Position numbers and translations under genes: made by a program. A model generated the notes under the pieces. It saw only the letters and a program-made list of their open reading frames with translations, had not been told where the DNA came from and did no database searches. Shown here one piece after another: positions 1-5,649 of a stretch of DNA of 7,318 bases; the stretch's first letter is position 1, and every line of letters begins with the position of its first letter. Origin of the DNA: Ignavibacteria bacterium (GTDB taxonomy: Bacteria > Bacteroidota > Ignavibacteria > Kapaibacteriales > UBA4661); assembly GCA_013298375.1 (NCBI GenBank), contig JAAFHM010000236.1, positions 1-7,318 on the forward strand, read 5' to 3'.

Positions 1-1
1 G

Positions 2-391
2 ATTGATAGCATCATGGGTGATGAAATCCTTGCCCGATTTGATTCCGGCGATCCCGATACCGACGCGCTCAATGCGATTGATACCGCCGTTGCGCTTTTG
101 GAGCATCTCGACGCATACAATTCCCAGGACACCGATGAACTCGAAGTCCGCGTCGGTATTCACTCCGACCGCGTATTAGTGGGAAATTTTGGCAGCGCCG
201 AGCGCCTTGTATATTCGATGCTGGGCGACGGGGTGAATATTGCCAAACAGCTTCAACGCTCAACCGCACCGAATACGTGTCTCTTTTCGGCGGACACCTA
301 TGCCTACGTCAAAGACAGCGTTGGCGAGCTACAATCCTACTCGGTGCCGCGCAAAAGCGGCGAGCGGGATATTCTTGCGTATAAGTTGTAA
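2..391 (+). CDS. Class III adenylate/guanylate cyclase-like domain, C-terminal part (5' end outside window)
   Basis: The reading frame is open from the left edge and ends at TAA 389-391, so the N-terminus and any sensor or TPR regions are missing. The visible 129 residues match the second half of a class III cyclase catalytic domain. They include IMGDEILARF (the metal-binding Asp region, normally KxxGDxxxAxF), VRVGIHSDRVLVGNFGS (normally GxxxGEVVVGNxGS) and YSMLGDGVNIAKQLQ (normally DYTxxGDxVNxAxRLE). Active enzymes make cAMP or cGMP from the nucleoside triphosphate. Here three residues that are usually conserved look changed: the base-selecting Lys is Ser (codon 8-10), its partner Asp is Val (209-211), and the transition-state Arg is Gln (248-250). 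The ribose-orienting Asn is kept (236-238). By family knowledge this suggests a weak, altered or catalytically dead domain, possibly a regulatory partner. The family call is firm; the loss of activity is inferred. Confidence 0.85.
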   Translation: MDSIMGDEILARFDSGDPDTDALNAIDTAVALLEHLDAYNSQDTDELEVRVGIHSDRVLVGNFGSAERLVYSMLGDGVNIAKQLQRSTAPNTCLFSADTYAYVKDSVGELQSYSVPRKSGERDILAYKL

Positions 392-554
392 TCTGAATGC
401 AAGGTTTGCTATCTTTATCCCAACGTAACTGGTTGTATCGTACTCTCGTCCAAGCGACTGAGGAGTGCCGAGGCTCTCCACTACATTGAAAAAGCCATTC
501 AGTGGGAGAGTGTGACCTGCAACAGGACATCTAAACTTCAAAAAAAAAGACAAC
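392..554. other. Non-coding leader between cyclase-like gene and ATPase gene
   Basis: No convincing gene lies here. The stretch contains one imperfect hairpin: arm 474-481 pairs with arm 502-510, giving 8 pairs with one bulged G around a 20-nt loop. It ends in a run of nine A residues (540-548) just before the ATPase start. There is no T-run after the hairpin on the + strand, so it is not a good intrinsic terminator for the cyclase-like gene. The + frame stays open from the cyclase stop to about 606 but has no start codon and no family resemblance that I recognise. The promoter of the ATPase/nuclease pair should lie here, but I cannot point to clear -35 and -10 boxes. The left boundary of the acquired cassette is also expected in this interval. 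Confidence 0.5.
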
Positions 555-1709
555 ATGAAAGAATCAATACACATAAAAAACTTAGGTCCAATACAAGATA
601 TTTTTATTGAAGACATTAAGCCTTTAACTGTCTTGATTGGCGAGTCAGGAAGTGGGAAAAGTACTATCATGAAAGCGCTAGCACTATTTAGGTGGCTGTA
701 TAAAATGCACAACATCCGTTCTTATCTCAAACGAAGTAAAGTTTCAAAAAGCCCATTTAGGTTCAGAATGGAAACATATTTCAAGAATTGTGGCTTTGAA
801 CAGTACTTAAAAAACTCTCCTGAAATAACATACACGGTCGAGTTTCCAAATAGTAGAAAATATACTCTTCATTTTGCAAAAAATAAATTGACGGGAGCGG
901 GTGATAAAGACTTAGTTCAAACGGATGATCTATACTATAATAAGCTAAGTTTTATATCAGAAACAAGAAATATAATACCGCTTTGGGCTGATAGAGGTGC
1001 TTCATTGACGGGAAGTTACTTAGGATTTTACTTTCACGAAGTATATAACGATTTTGATGTAGCATCTGAAAATTTAAAAGATCTTGATATTAACTATCTT
1101 AATTTAAAGCTCTCCGTAAAAAAGGTTCAATCAAATAAGAAATATTTTATTCAAGCGCCGAATAAGGAATATGAAATCGACCTTAAAAACAGTTCTTCGG
1201 GGACTCAGAATGCAATACCTGTTTCATTAATAGCGGAGCATTTTTCAAAACACTTCAATTTTGAAGAATCTTTTAATCGGTCATTATTAGATTTTCTTTC
1301 TAAAACCGACAATTTAACAGACTTCAAACCAGTTAAAAACCTTGGCGACATCAAAAAGAAATTGTTCATACATATTGAGGAGCCGGAATTAAGTTTATTT
1401 CCTGAAGCTCAATGTGAATTGGTCAGCGATCTTATTTCAAAATGTTTTGTCACTAATTTGAATACGATTGACGTGATTTTTTCAACTCATAGCCCTTATA
1501 TCATCAATCACCTCAATCTTTTAATAAAAGCGCATGACTGTAATCAATTAGTTGATGGAGCAAAAATTGAATTTGAAAAATTAGCGGTTTATCAAGTGGA
1601 AGATGGTCGAATTTCTGATTTGATTGTTCAAAATCAAAGAATAGTTAATACGAATTCTTTATCGGATACTATAAACAACATCTATGATAAATACAATCAA
1701 TTAAAGTGA
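555..1709 (+). CDS. SMC/ABC-type AAA family ATPase (AAA_15/AAA_21-like), probable defence ATPase
   Basis: This 384-aa ATPase shows every ATP-site motif of the RecF/SMC/ABC-like AAA proteins used in many phage-defence systems. The N-terminal strand IKNLGPIQDIFIEDIKPLTV leads into Walker A GESGSGKST (29-37). A signature-like SSSGTQNAIP follows at 213-222. Walker B plus catalytic acid is LFIHIEEPELSLFP at 270-283 (E275/E276), and the switch His is in FSTHSP (H312). The middle (about 50-210) is unlike any domain I can name and lacks a long coiled coil or zinc hook, so it is not a full SMC or Rad50 protein. No TOPRIM domain follows, so it is not an OLD nuclease. The start ATG is preceded by an A-run rather than a Shine-Dalgarno site. 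Composition is strikingly A+T-rich compared with the flanking genes. The stop overlaps the start of the next gene, which implies a coupled operon. A sensor/ATPase role that controls the neighbouring nuclease-like protein is inferred. Confidence 0.85.
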   Translation: MKESIHIKNLGPIQDIFIEDIKPLTVLIGESGSGKSTIMKALALFRWLYKMHNIRSYLKRSKVSKSPFRFRMETYFKNCGFEQYLKNSPEITYTVEFPNSRKYTLHFAKNKLTGAGDKDLVQTDDLYYNKLSFISETRNIIPLWADRGASLTGSYLGFYFHEVYNDFDVASENLKDLDINYLNLKLSVKKVQSNKKYFIQAPNKEYEIDLKNSSSGTQNAIPVSLIAEHFSKHFNFEESFNRSLLDFLSKTDNLTDFKPVKNLGDIKKKLFIHIEEPELSLFPEAQCELVSDLISKCFVTNLNTIDVIFSTHSPYIINHLNLLIKAHDCNQLVDGAKIEFEKLAVYQVEDGRISDLIVQNQRIVNTNSLSDTINNIYDKYNQLK

Positions 1710-2320
1710 TTATGGAAGACTTCTTACGAAATGATTTTACAACTCATTATGCTCTTCCTGTCTGCACGGTCGCTAATTTGACACTTGTGACCGACGAGCC
1801 ATATTTTGAAATAGAAGACACAGCAGGAGAAATTGCCTTGCACACGGCTGTCGGACAAGGAACCGCTAGGTTTTCCAATCTGGCAAGTTTGACAATGACC
1901 ATTGCCAACTATGACAAATTTTTTACAAGCCTCCCAAATCAGTTTCAACGTCACAAAGAGAGATGCGATATAATTGTGACTTGTGGTGTCGATAGATATT
2001 TCGTGCTGGGAGAAATAAAAGACAGCACCAACATCAAGCATTACAGAAAAAAAGCCAAAGCGCAACTTCTTAAATCTCTGACGGCTTTGGTGGCTGTTCC
2101 ACAAATTTCGGCATTGATCCATGGGAAAGCCATTAAGCGATGTTGTTATTTCAATAAGCAGCCGTCAAGTTCTCCCGCGCCAATTAATGCCGTAGCAGCA
2201 TTCAATAGATTATCTACTCTTGTTCCTGACGGCTTAAAGATGACTCATTCGGAAATAGAGAATCTAAACTTTGAGTTTTGGGAATATCTGGGAGGGCAGA
2301 CATTGACACTAACAAGGTAG
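1706..2320 (+). CDS. Putative PD-(D/E)xK-type nuclease partner of the ATPase
   Basis: I do not recognise this 204-aa protein as a named family. Its centre carries a plausible PD-(D/E)xK nuclease core: Asp88 in RCDIIV, then a strand YFVLGEIKDS with Glu103 and Lys105 forming the ExK pair 15 residues later, then a helix with Gln120 (KAQLLKSL). An acidic patch EIEDTAGEIAL (35-45) could supply the earlier Glu. I see no HNH motif (unlike PtuB of Septu) and no TOPRIM motif (unlike AriB of PARIS). No signal peptide or membrane segment is visible. Translation can start at GTG 1706, which overlaps the ATPase TGA by 4 bases (GTGA), or at the in-frame ATG 1712, giving 202 aa. Either start implies translational coupling. 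The fused layout suggests the two proteins form one complex, with the ATPase gating DNA or RNA cleavage. The nuclease call rests on motif spacing alone and is inferred. Confidence 0.6.
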   Translation: MIMEDFLRNDFTTHYALPVCTVANLTLVTDEPYFEIEDTAGEIALHTAVGQGTARFSNLASLTMTIANYDKFFTSLPNQFQRHKERCDIIVTCGVDRYFVLGEIKDSTNIKHYRKKAKAQLLKSLTALVAVPQISALIHGKAIKRCCYFNKQPSSSPAPINAVAAFNRLSTLVPDGLKMTHSEIENLNFEFWEYLGGQTLTLTR

Positions 2321-2444
2321 TGCATCGAATGAAGTTTCGTGCTGAAATGCCAATACTTTACCAAGCCTGAAACCATGCGATTACCCCACTTCTACACCAA
2401 AAATCCCTGTATCCCTTGTTCCATAGGACACACAAGGCTTTTCC

Positions 2445-2512
2445 TTTTGAGGTAGTTTTGATATGAACGCCCTCAAAAACACGATACAATTTTATTTTGA
2501 GGGCGTTTTGAT
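2445..2512. repeat. Imperfect 18-bp direct repeat flanking the terminator arm
   Basis: The 18 bases at 2445-2462 and at 2495-2512 share the pattern TTTTGAGG-nnG-TTTTGAT and differ at only 2 positions. The second copy contains the right arm of the terminator hairpin. The first copy can also pair with the left arm (2445-2452 with 2471-2478), so two mutually exclusive hairpins are possible. This could be a decayed duplicate terminator or a simple antiterminator-like switch. The repeat is seen directly; any function is inferred. Confidence 0.6.
2466..2509 (+). terminator. Intrinsic terminator-like hairpin, 13-bp perfect stem
   Basis: AACGCCCTCAAAA (2466-2478) pairs perfectly with TTTTGAGGGCGTT (2495-2507) around a 16-nt loop, and a short T-run (2506-2509) follows on the + strand. 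It lies between convergent genes, so it probably ends transcription of the ATPase/nuclease operon and may also stop readthrough from hmgA. On the minus strand the stem is not followed by a T-run, so the + strand is the better orientation. Confidence 0.65.
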
Positions 2513-2526
2513 TGTCGGTGTAATAT

Positions 2527-3861
2527 TTACTCCGGCTTCCAATTACGGTCAAAGGTAGATTTTAAGCCTTGCCAGCACTCGAAGTAATCACGCTGAAGCA
2601 TACCGATTTCAAGGGCAAATTTTGTAGGCTTCACGGCGAAGCGGGTTTCAAACATAAAAGCAAGTGTGGCATCAATGTAATGCGGCTTCAAATCCGCGTT
2701 GACGGCTTTGGTGTAGGTGGTCGAATCGGGTCCGTGTCCCGACATACAGTTATGCAAACTGCATCCGCCCGGCACAAAACCTTCTTCTTTTGCATCGTAC
2801 ACGCCATAGACCAAGCCCATAAATTCGTTCATAAAATTACGATGGAACCACGGTGGGCGGAACGTGTGTTCGGCAACCATCCAGCGCGGCGGGAATATCA
2901 CGAAGTCAATATTTGCCGTACCGTGAATTTCGGATGGTGCCGTCAAAACCGTGAAAATTGACGGATCAGGATGGTCGAAACTCACCGTGTTAATCGTTTG
3001 GAATTTGCTCAAATCGTATTTGTAGGGCGCGCAGTTGCCGTGCCACGCCACAACATTAAGCGGCGAATGGTCTATCTGCGCCGACCAAAGATTTCCGTGA
3101 AATTTCGCAATCACGCGAAAATCGCCATTTTTTTCTTCAAATGCCGCCACAGGCGAGAGAAAATCACGCGGATATGCCAAGCCGTTTGCACCAATCGGAC
3201 CCAAATCCGGCAAACGAAATGTGGAACTAAAATTCTCGCAAATATAGCCACGAATCTCGCCTTGAGGCGCTTCGACTTGAAATTTTATGCCACGCGGAAT
3301 CACACAAATCTCGCCCGGATTCACCTCTAAAACGCCCAATTCCGTTTTAAAAATATGCTGCCCTTTTTGTGCAACAATGAGCATTTCGCCGTCGGCATTG
3401 TAGAAAAACGAGTCCGTCATGGACGTATTGGCAGCGTAGAGATGGATTGCGCAGCCAACGTGTGTTGCCGCGTCTCCGTTACCGCCCATCGTCACGATAC
3501 CGCTCACAAAGTCCGTCCCCGCAATTGGCGCGGGAAGCGGGTTCCAGCGTAATTGATTCGGCGAAGTCGGTGATTCATCAAAGGGCGTGGAGCGAATGAG
3601 TTTATTGTCCATCTGCACAAACGGTGTATGCACCACCGACGGGCGAATGCGATAAAGCCACGTCCGGCGATTTTGCTGGCGTGGCATGGTAAACGCTGTT
3701 CCGCTTACCTGCTCGGCGTAAAGGTTGTAGGGAACTTTTTGCGGCGAATTTTGTCCAACGGGAAGCGCATTCGGAAGTGCTTCAGAGGCAAACTCATTGC
3801 CAAAGCCCGATTGATACTGAATACCGTTCACAACCAGTGATTCGAGAGCTGTTGCTATCAT
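2527..3861 (-). CDS. hmgA: Homogentisate 1,2-dioxygenase
   Basis: This enzyme opens the ring of homogentisate with O2 to give 4-maleylacetoacetate, the central step of tyrosine and phenylalanine breakdown. It is cytoplasmic and depends on non-haem Fe(II). The 444-aa length matches the family (about 440-450 aa). The N-terminal signature YQSGFGNEFASEALPNALP (16-34) is present. The Fe ligands are intact: His340 (PPWFHRN), Glu346 (MNEFMG) and His376 (SGHGPD). Their spacing of 6 and 36 residues is that of human His335, Glu341 and His371. The proposed active-site base His274 is in AWHGNCAPYKYDL. I chose ATG 3861 over the upstream GTG 3882 because GGAG (3871-3874) lies 9 bases before it, and the extra MFLEISS would be the leader itself. 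The maleylacetoacetate isomerase and fumarylacetoacetase genes are not beside it, so the pathway is dispersed or lies outside the window. Confidence 0.97.
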   Translation of the reverse strand: MIATALESLVVNGIQYQSGFGNEFASEALPNALPVGQNSPQKVPYNLYAEQVSGTAFTMPRQQNRRTWLYRIRPSVVHTPFVQMDNKLIRSTPFDESPTSPNQLRWNPLPAPIAGTDFVSGIVTMGGNGDAATHVGCAIHLYAANTSMTDSFFYNADGEMLIVAQKGQHIFKTELGVLEVNPGEICVIPRGIKFQVEAPQGEIRGYICENFSSTFRLPDLGPIGANGLAYPRDFLSPVAAFEEKNGDFRVIAKFHGNLWSAQIDHSPLNVVAWHGNCAPYKYDLSKFQTINTVSFDHPDPSIFTVLTAPSEIHGTANIDFVIFPPRWMVAEHTFRPPWFHRNFMNEFMGLVYGVYDAKEEGFVPGGCSLHNCMSGHGPDSTTYTKAVNADLKPHYIDATLAFMFETRFAVKPTKFALEIGMLQRDYFECWQGLKSTFDRNWKPE

Positions 3862-4003
3862 GCTTGAAATCTCCAAAAACACAATGAAAAAGTATTGCTA
3901 AAGATTCCTAAATTAGCGTTTTCATGCCGATAGAACAACATCTTTTCCGTATATTTTTCGCTCATGGCGAAACTGATTATCCACAACCATTTTTGTACTG
4001 ATT
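3862..4003. promoter_or_regulatory. Divergent control region between hmgA and iaaA
   Basis: These 142 bases must hold promoters for both divergent genes. I see a 6-bp perfect hairpin, TTTCGC 3956-3961 with GCGAAA 3967-3972 around a 5-base loop, which could be an operator-like palindrome. A 9-bp direct repeat ACTGATTAT lies at 3972-3980 and 3997-4005; its centres are 25 bp apart and the second copy overlaps the iaaA start codon. No confident -35/-10 pair stands out on either strand, and no Shine-Dalgarno site precedes iaaA. The region being a promoter follows from gene orientation; the roles of the repeats are inferred. Confidence 0.5.
3871..3874 (-). promoter_or_regulatory. Ribosome binding site that decides the hmgA start
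   Basis: On the minus strand GGAG lies 9 bases before ATG 3861, a normal Shine-Dalgarno distance. It falls inside the extra codons that would be translated from the upstream GTG at 3882, which argues for the ATG start. Confidence 0.65.
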
Positions 4004-5134
4004 ATGCTCCGTCTAGTATTTTTTACTCTCGCTACCCTGATTTTTTGCGCTTTTGAAAGCTATTCTATGAACCATACTTCTTTCCCTGCGGACACATCCG
4101 CTAAACCGATTGCGATTGCGATTCATGGCGGTGCGGGAACAATCCGTCGGAGCGCCATGACTCCTGAAGCCGAGGCGGAGTACCGTGCAGTCCTCACACA
4201 AGCACTTCAAGCCGGACACGCCGTGTTGAAACGCGGCGGAACGTCGCTGGATGCGGTTTCGGCGGCGGTAACAATCATGGAAGATTCACCGCTTTTTAAC
4301 GCTGGCAAAGGTGCTGTGCTGACTGCCGATAGCACCGTCGAACTTGATGCCGCAATTATGGACGGAAAGACGCTCAAAGCGGGCGCAGTCGCTGGCGTAC
4401 GCGGTATAAAAAATCCGATTCTGCTCGCAAGGCAGGTCATGGAAAATTCCGAACACGTAATGCTTGCGGGCAAAGGTGCAGAGCGCTTTGCAGAGGAGCG
4501 AGGTTTTGAGAAGATGCCGGATAGTTATTTCATTACCGACCGCCGCTCACAAGAACTTGTTCGGGCAAAGCAGAAGGATGCAAAAAAGCCACTTTCGCCC
4601 GATGAAACACCCGCCACGCCGACAAAACGCGACAGTACCAGCAAAAATAAGCGCAGCGAGATGTTTCAAGAAACTGCACCACTTGGCGATTATTCACACG
4701 AAGGCAAAAAATTTGGTACTGTTGGAGCTGTTGCACTTGACAGCAAAGGGAATCTTGCCGCAGCAACATCCACGGGCGGTATGACGAATAAAAAGTACGG
4801 GCGAATCGGCGATGCACCAATTATCGGTGCTGGCACATATGCGAGTAATGCCACTTGTGCTGTTTCCGCTACCGGACACGGGGAATATTTTATTCGGAGC
4901 GTCGTGGCGCATGATATAGCGGCGCTTGTGGAATATAAAGGGATGAAGATTTCGGCAGCAGCGGACGAGGTAGTAATGAAGAAATTAGTCGAACGAGGCG
5001 GAAGCGGCGGCGTTATCGCCGTTGATGGTCAAGGCAATATTGCGATGCCGTTCAATAGCGAAGGAATGTATCGGGGATGTATTACGGTGGACGGAAAAAT
5101 CATTGTGGAAATTTTCCGAAACGAAAAGAAGTAA
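4004..5134 (+). CDS. iaaA: Exported isoaspartyl peptidase / type III (plant-type) L-asparaginase precursor
   Basis: This is an N-terminal-nucleophile hydrolase that cleaves isoaspartyl dipeptides and also L-asparagine. The precursor cuts itself before a Thr to form alpha and beta subunits. Here that is Thr239 in KFGTVGAVALD. Residues known from E. coli EcAIII are kept at the same spacing: Thr257 (+18) in TSTGGM, Arg267 (+28) and Asp270 (+31) in RIGDAPIIGAGTYA, and Thr290-Gly291 (+51/+52) in SATGHGE. The alpha-subunit start IAIHGGAGTIRR is at 38-49. The N-terminus (about 1-21) is a hydrophobic Sec-type signal with no good lipobox, so export to the periplasm is likely. The segment at about 186-236 before the cleavage site is a charged, Pro/Thr/Lys-rich linker, normally poorly conserved and trimmed. 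No Shine-Dalgarno site precedes ATG 4004. An internal Met at residue 22 would give a cytoplasmic form, but it also lacks a ribosome site. Confidence 0.95.
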   Translation: MLRLVFFTLATLIFCAFESYSMNHTSFPADTSAKPIAIAIHGGAGTIRRSAMTPEAEAEYRAVLTQALQAGHAVLKRGGTSLDAVSAAVTIMEDSPLFNAGKGAVLTADSTVELDAAIMDGKTLKAGAVAGVRGIKNPILLARQVMENSEHVMLAGKGAERFAEERGFEKMPDSYFITDRRSQELVRAKQKDAKKPLSPDETPATPTKRDSTSKNKRSEMFQETAPLGDYSHEGKKFGTVGAVALDSKGNLAAATSTGGMTNKKYGRIGDAPIIGAGTYASNATCAVSATGHGEYFIRSVVAHDIAALVEYKGMKISAAADEVVMKKLVERGGSGGVIAVDGQGNIAMPFNSEGMYRGCITVDGKIIVEIFRNEKK

Positions 5135-5214
5135 AGGCTTTAGAGGAAAATTAGGCAAGGAAGGAGAGCGAGGCGGAGATTTTTTGTTTTTCTGTTTAAA
5201 GCTGCTTTCGTATA

Positions 5215-5457
5215 TTACGGCTTCCTGTTCTTTGTCAAAACAACGTTTTGCCCGTTGATAACGGGTAAGTATTGTTTTATCATCACCTTCCGGGACAAGT
5301 CGTCACGCACTTGTCTCATTTTGCTCAAGGTTTGTTCAGTATCGGACACATTTTTTGACCAATGATGTTCCATTCTGAAGCAAATCAAGAGCGTTTTTGC
5401 GCTTAAAAGGGAGACAATTTTGGTCGAGGCGCTTGTATTGATACCGTCTTTCGTCAT
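5215..5457 (-). CDS. Possible small hypothetical protein (80 aa)
   Basis: A minus-strand frame of 80 codons starts at ATG 5457; a TTG at 5472 would add five residues. The product is hydrophilic and basic at its end, with a helix-like stretch TEQTLSKMRQVRDDLSRKVM and a tail VINGQNVVLTKNRKP that reads like real protein. Against it, no Shine-Dalgarno site precedes either start, the DNA contains three inverted repeats that could simply be RNA structure, and I recognise no family. It has no signal peptide or membrane segment. It fills an otherwise empty gap between two + strand genes, which is the main reason to list it. It may equally be a decayed gene or chance. Confidence 0.25.
   Translation of the reverse strand: MTKDGINTSASTKIVSLLSAKTLLICFRMEHHWSKNVSDTEQTLSKMRQVRDDLSRKVMIKQYLPVINGQNVVLTKNRKP
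5236..5265. repeat. Two adjacent 6-bp hairpins with 3-base loops
   Basis: CAAAAC-AAC-GTTTTG (5236-5250) is followed with no gap by CCCGTT-GAT-AACGGG (5251-5265). Both stems are perfect. There is no clear T-run on either side, so a simple intrinsic terminator is not obvious. They could be part of a structured 3' UTR of iaaA or a small RNA. Confidence 0.5.
5294..5315. repeat. 7-bp inverted repeat
   Basis: GACAAGT (5294-5300) pairs with ACTTGTC (5309-5315) around an 8-base loop, extendable by a G-T wobble, and TCATTTT follows on the + strand. This could be a weak terminator or part of the same structured region as the two hairpins upstream. Confidence 0.45.
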
Positions 5458-5640
5458 TTTGAGGTTCTGCAAACCATAATGAGATTACGGAATATGATGC
5501 AAAGCGTGTGCCAGAGTTTCATTTCGGCGTAGTCTGCACCGCTACGGTATGGCGCGGGTATATGTTTTTGTCTTGATGTCGTCAAAAATCACCCCAAAAT
5601 GCCGTAATAATTTCTATGTTTTTTTGCACCATATTCAATC

Positions 5641-5645
5641 GGAGG
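5641..5645 (+). promoter_or_regulatory. Strong Shine-Dalgarno site of the NlpC/P60 gene
   Basis: GGAGG lies 4 bases before ATG 5650. It is the clearest ribosome site in the window and fixes this start, and it contrasts with the absent sites before the ATPase, iaaA and CapA-like genes. Confidence 0.75.
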
Positions 5646-5649
5646 CGTA

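Larger units (their letters stand above)
2321..2526. other. Convergent intergenic region with several hairpins
   Basis: This non-coding stretch lies between the nuclease-like gene and the convergent hmgA gene. Immediately after the TAG stop, 2322-2342 can fold into a 7-bp hairpin (GCA and CGAA pairing with TTCG and TGC, one bulged T). A second weak hairpin pairs 2414-2419 with 2432-2437 and is followed by a T-rich tract (CTTTTCCTTTT, 2438-2448), so it could act as a weak terminator on the + strand. The strongest element is the 2466-2507 hairpin, listed separately. A short minus-strand open frame across the region (2358-2552) consists of these repeats and the tail of hmgA, and I do not regard it as a gene. 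The right boundary of the acquired cassette should lie here. Confidence 0.5.
5135..5649. other. 515-bp gap between iaaA and the NlpC/P60 gene, rich in short inverted repeats
   Basis: No well-supported gene is present. A T-rich tract (about 5180-5196) follows iaaA but has no clear stem before it. Two back-to-back 6-bp hairpins lie at 5236-5250 and 5251-5265, and a 7-bp inverted repeat lies at 5294-5315. The 9-mer TATTACGGC (5213-5221) recurs inverted at 5601-5609, bracketing about 397 bp. A weak minus-strand open frame (5215-5457) covers the left half and is listed separately. The last 180 bases hold the promoter and leader of the NlpC/P60 gene, where I see no clear promoter boxes. Confidence 0.5.

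Noticed and set aside
410..440. Possible integron attC-like AAC...GTT pairing near the left border of the cassette
   Set aside because: Only a 4-bp stem is formed, the consensus core is not matched, and no partner site is seen after the nuclease-like gene.
329..715. Minus-strand open frame of 128 codons over the cyclase tail and ATPase start
   Set aside because: It overlaps two better-supported + strand genes by more than half its length, has no family resemblance and its composition follows the opposite strand's codons.
2358..2552. Minus-strand 64-codon frame downstream of hmgA
   Set aside because: It is made of the hairpin region and the last bases of hmgA, with no ribosome site and no recognisable protein pattern.
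2569..3840. Several + strand frames opposite hmgA
   Set aside because: All are antisense shadows of a complete, motif-perfect homogentisate dioxygenase and have Arg/His-rich nonsense composition.
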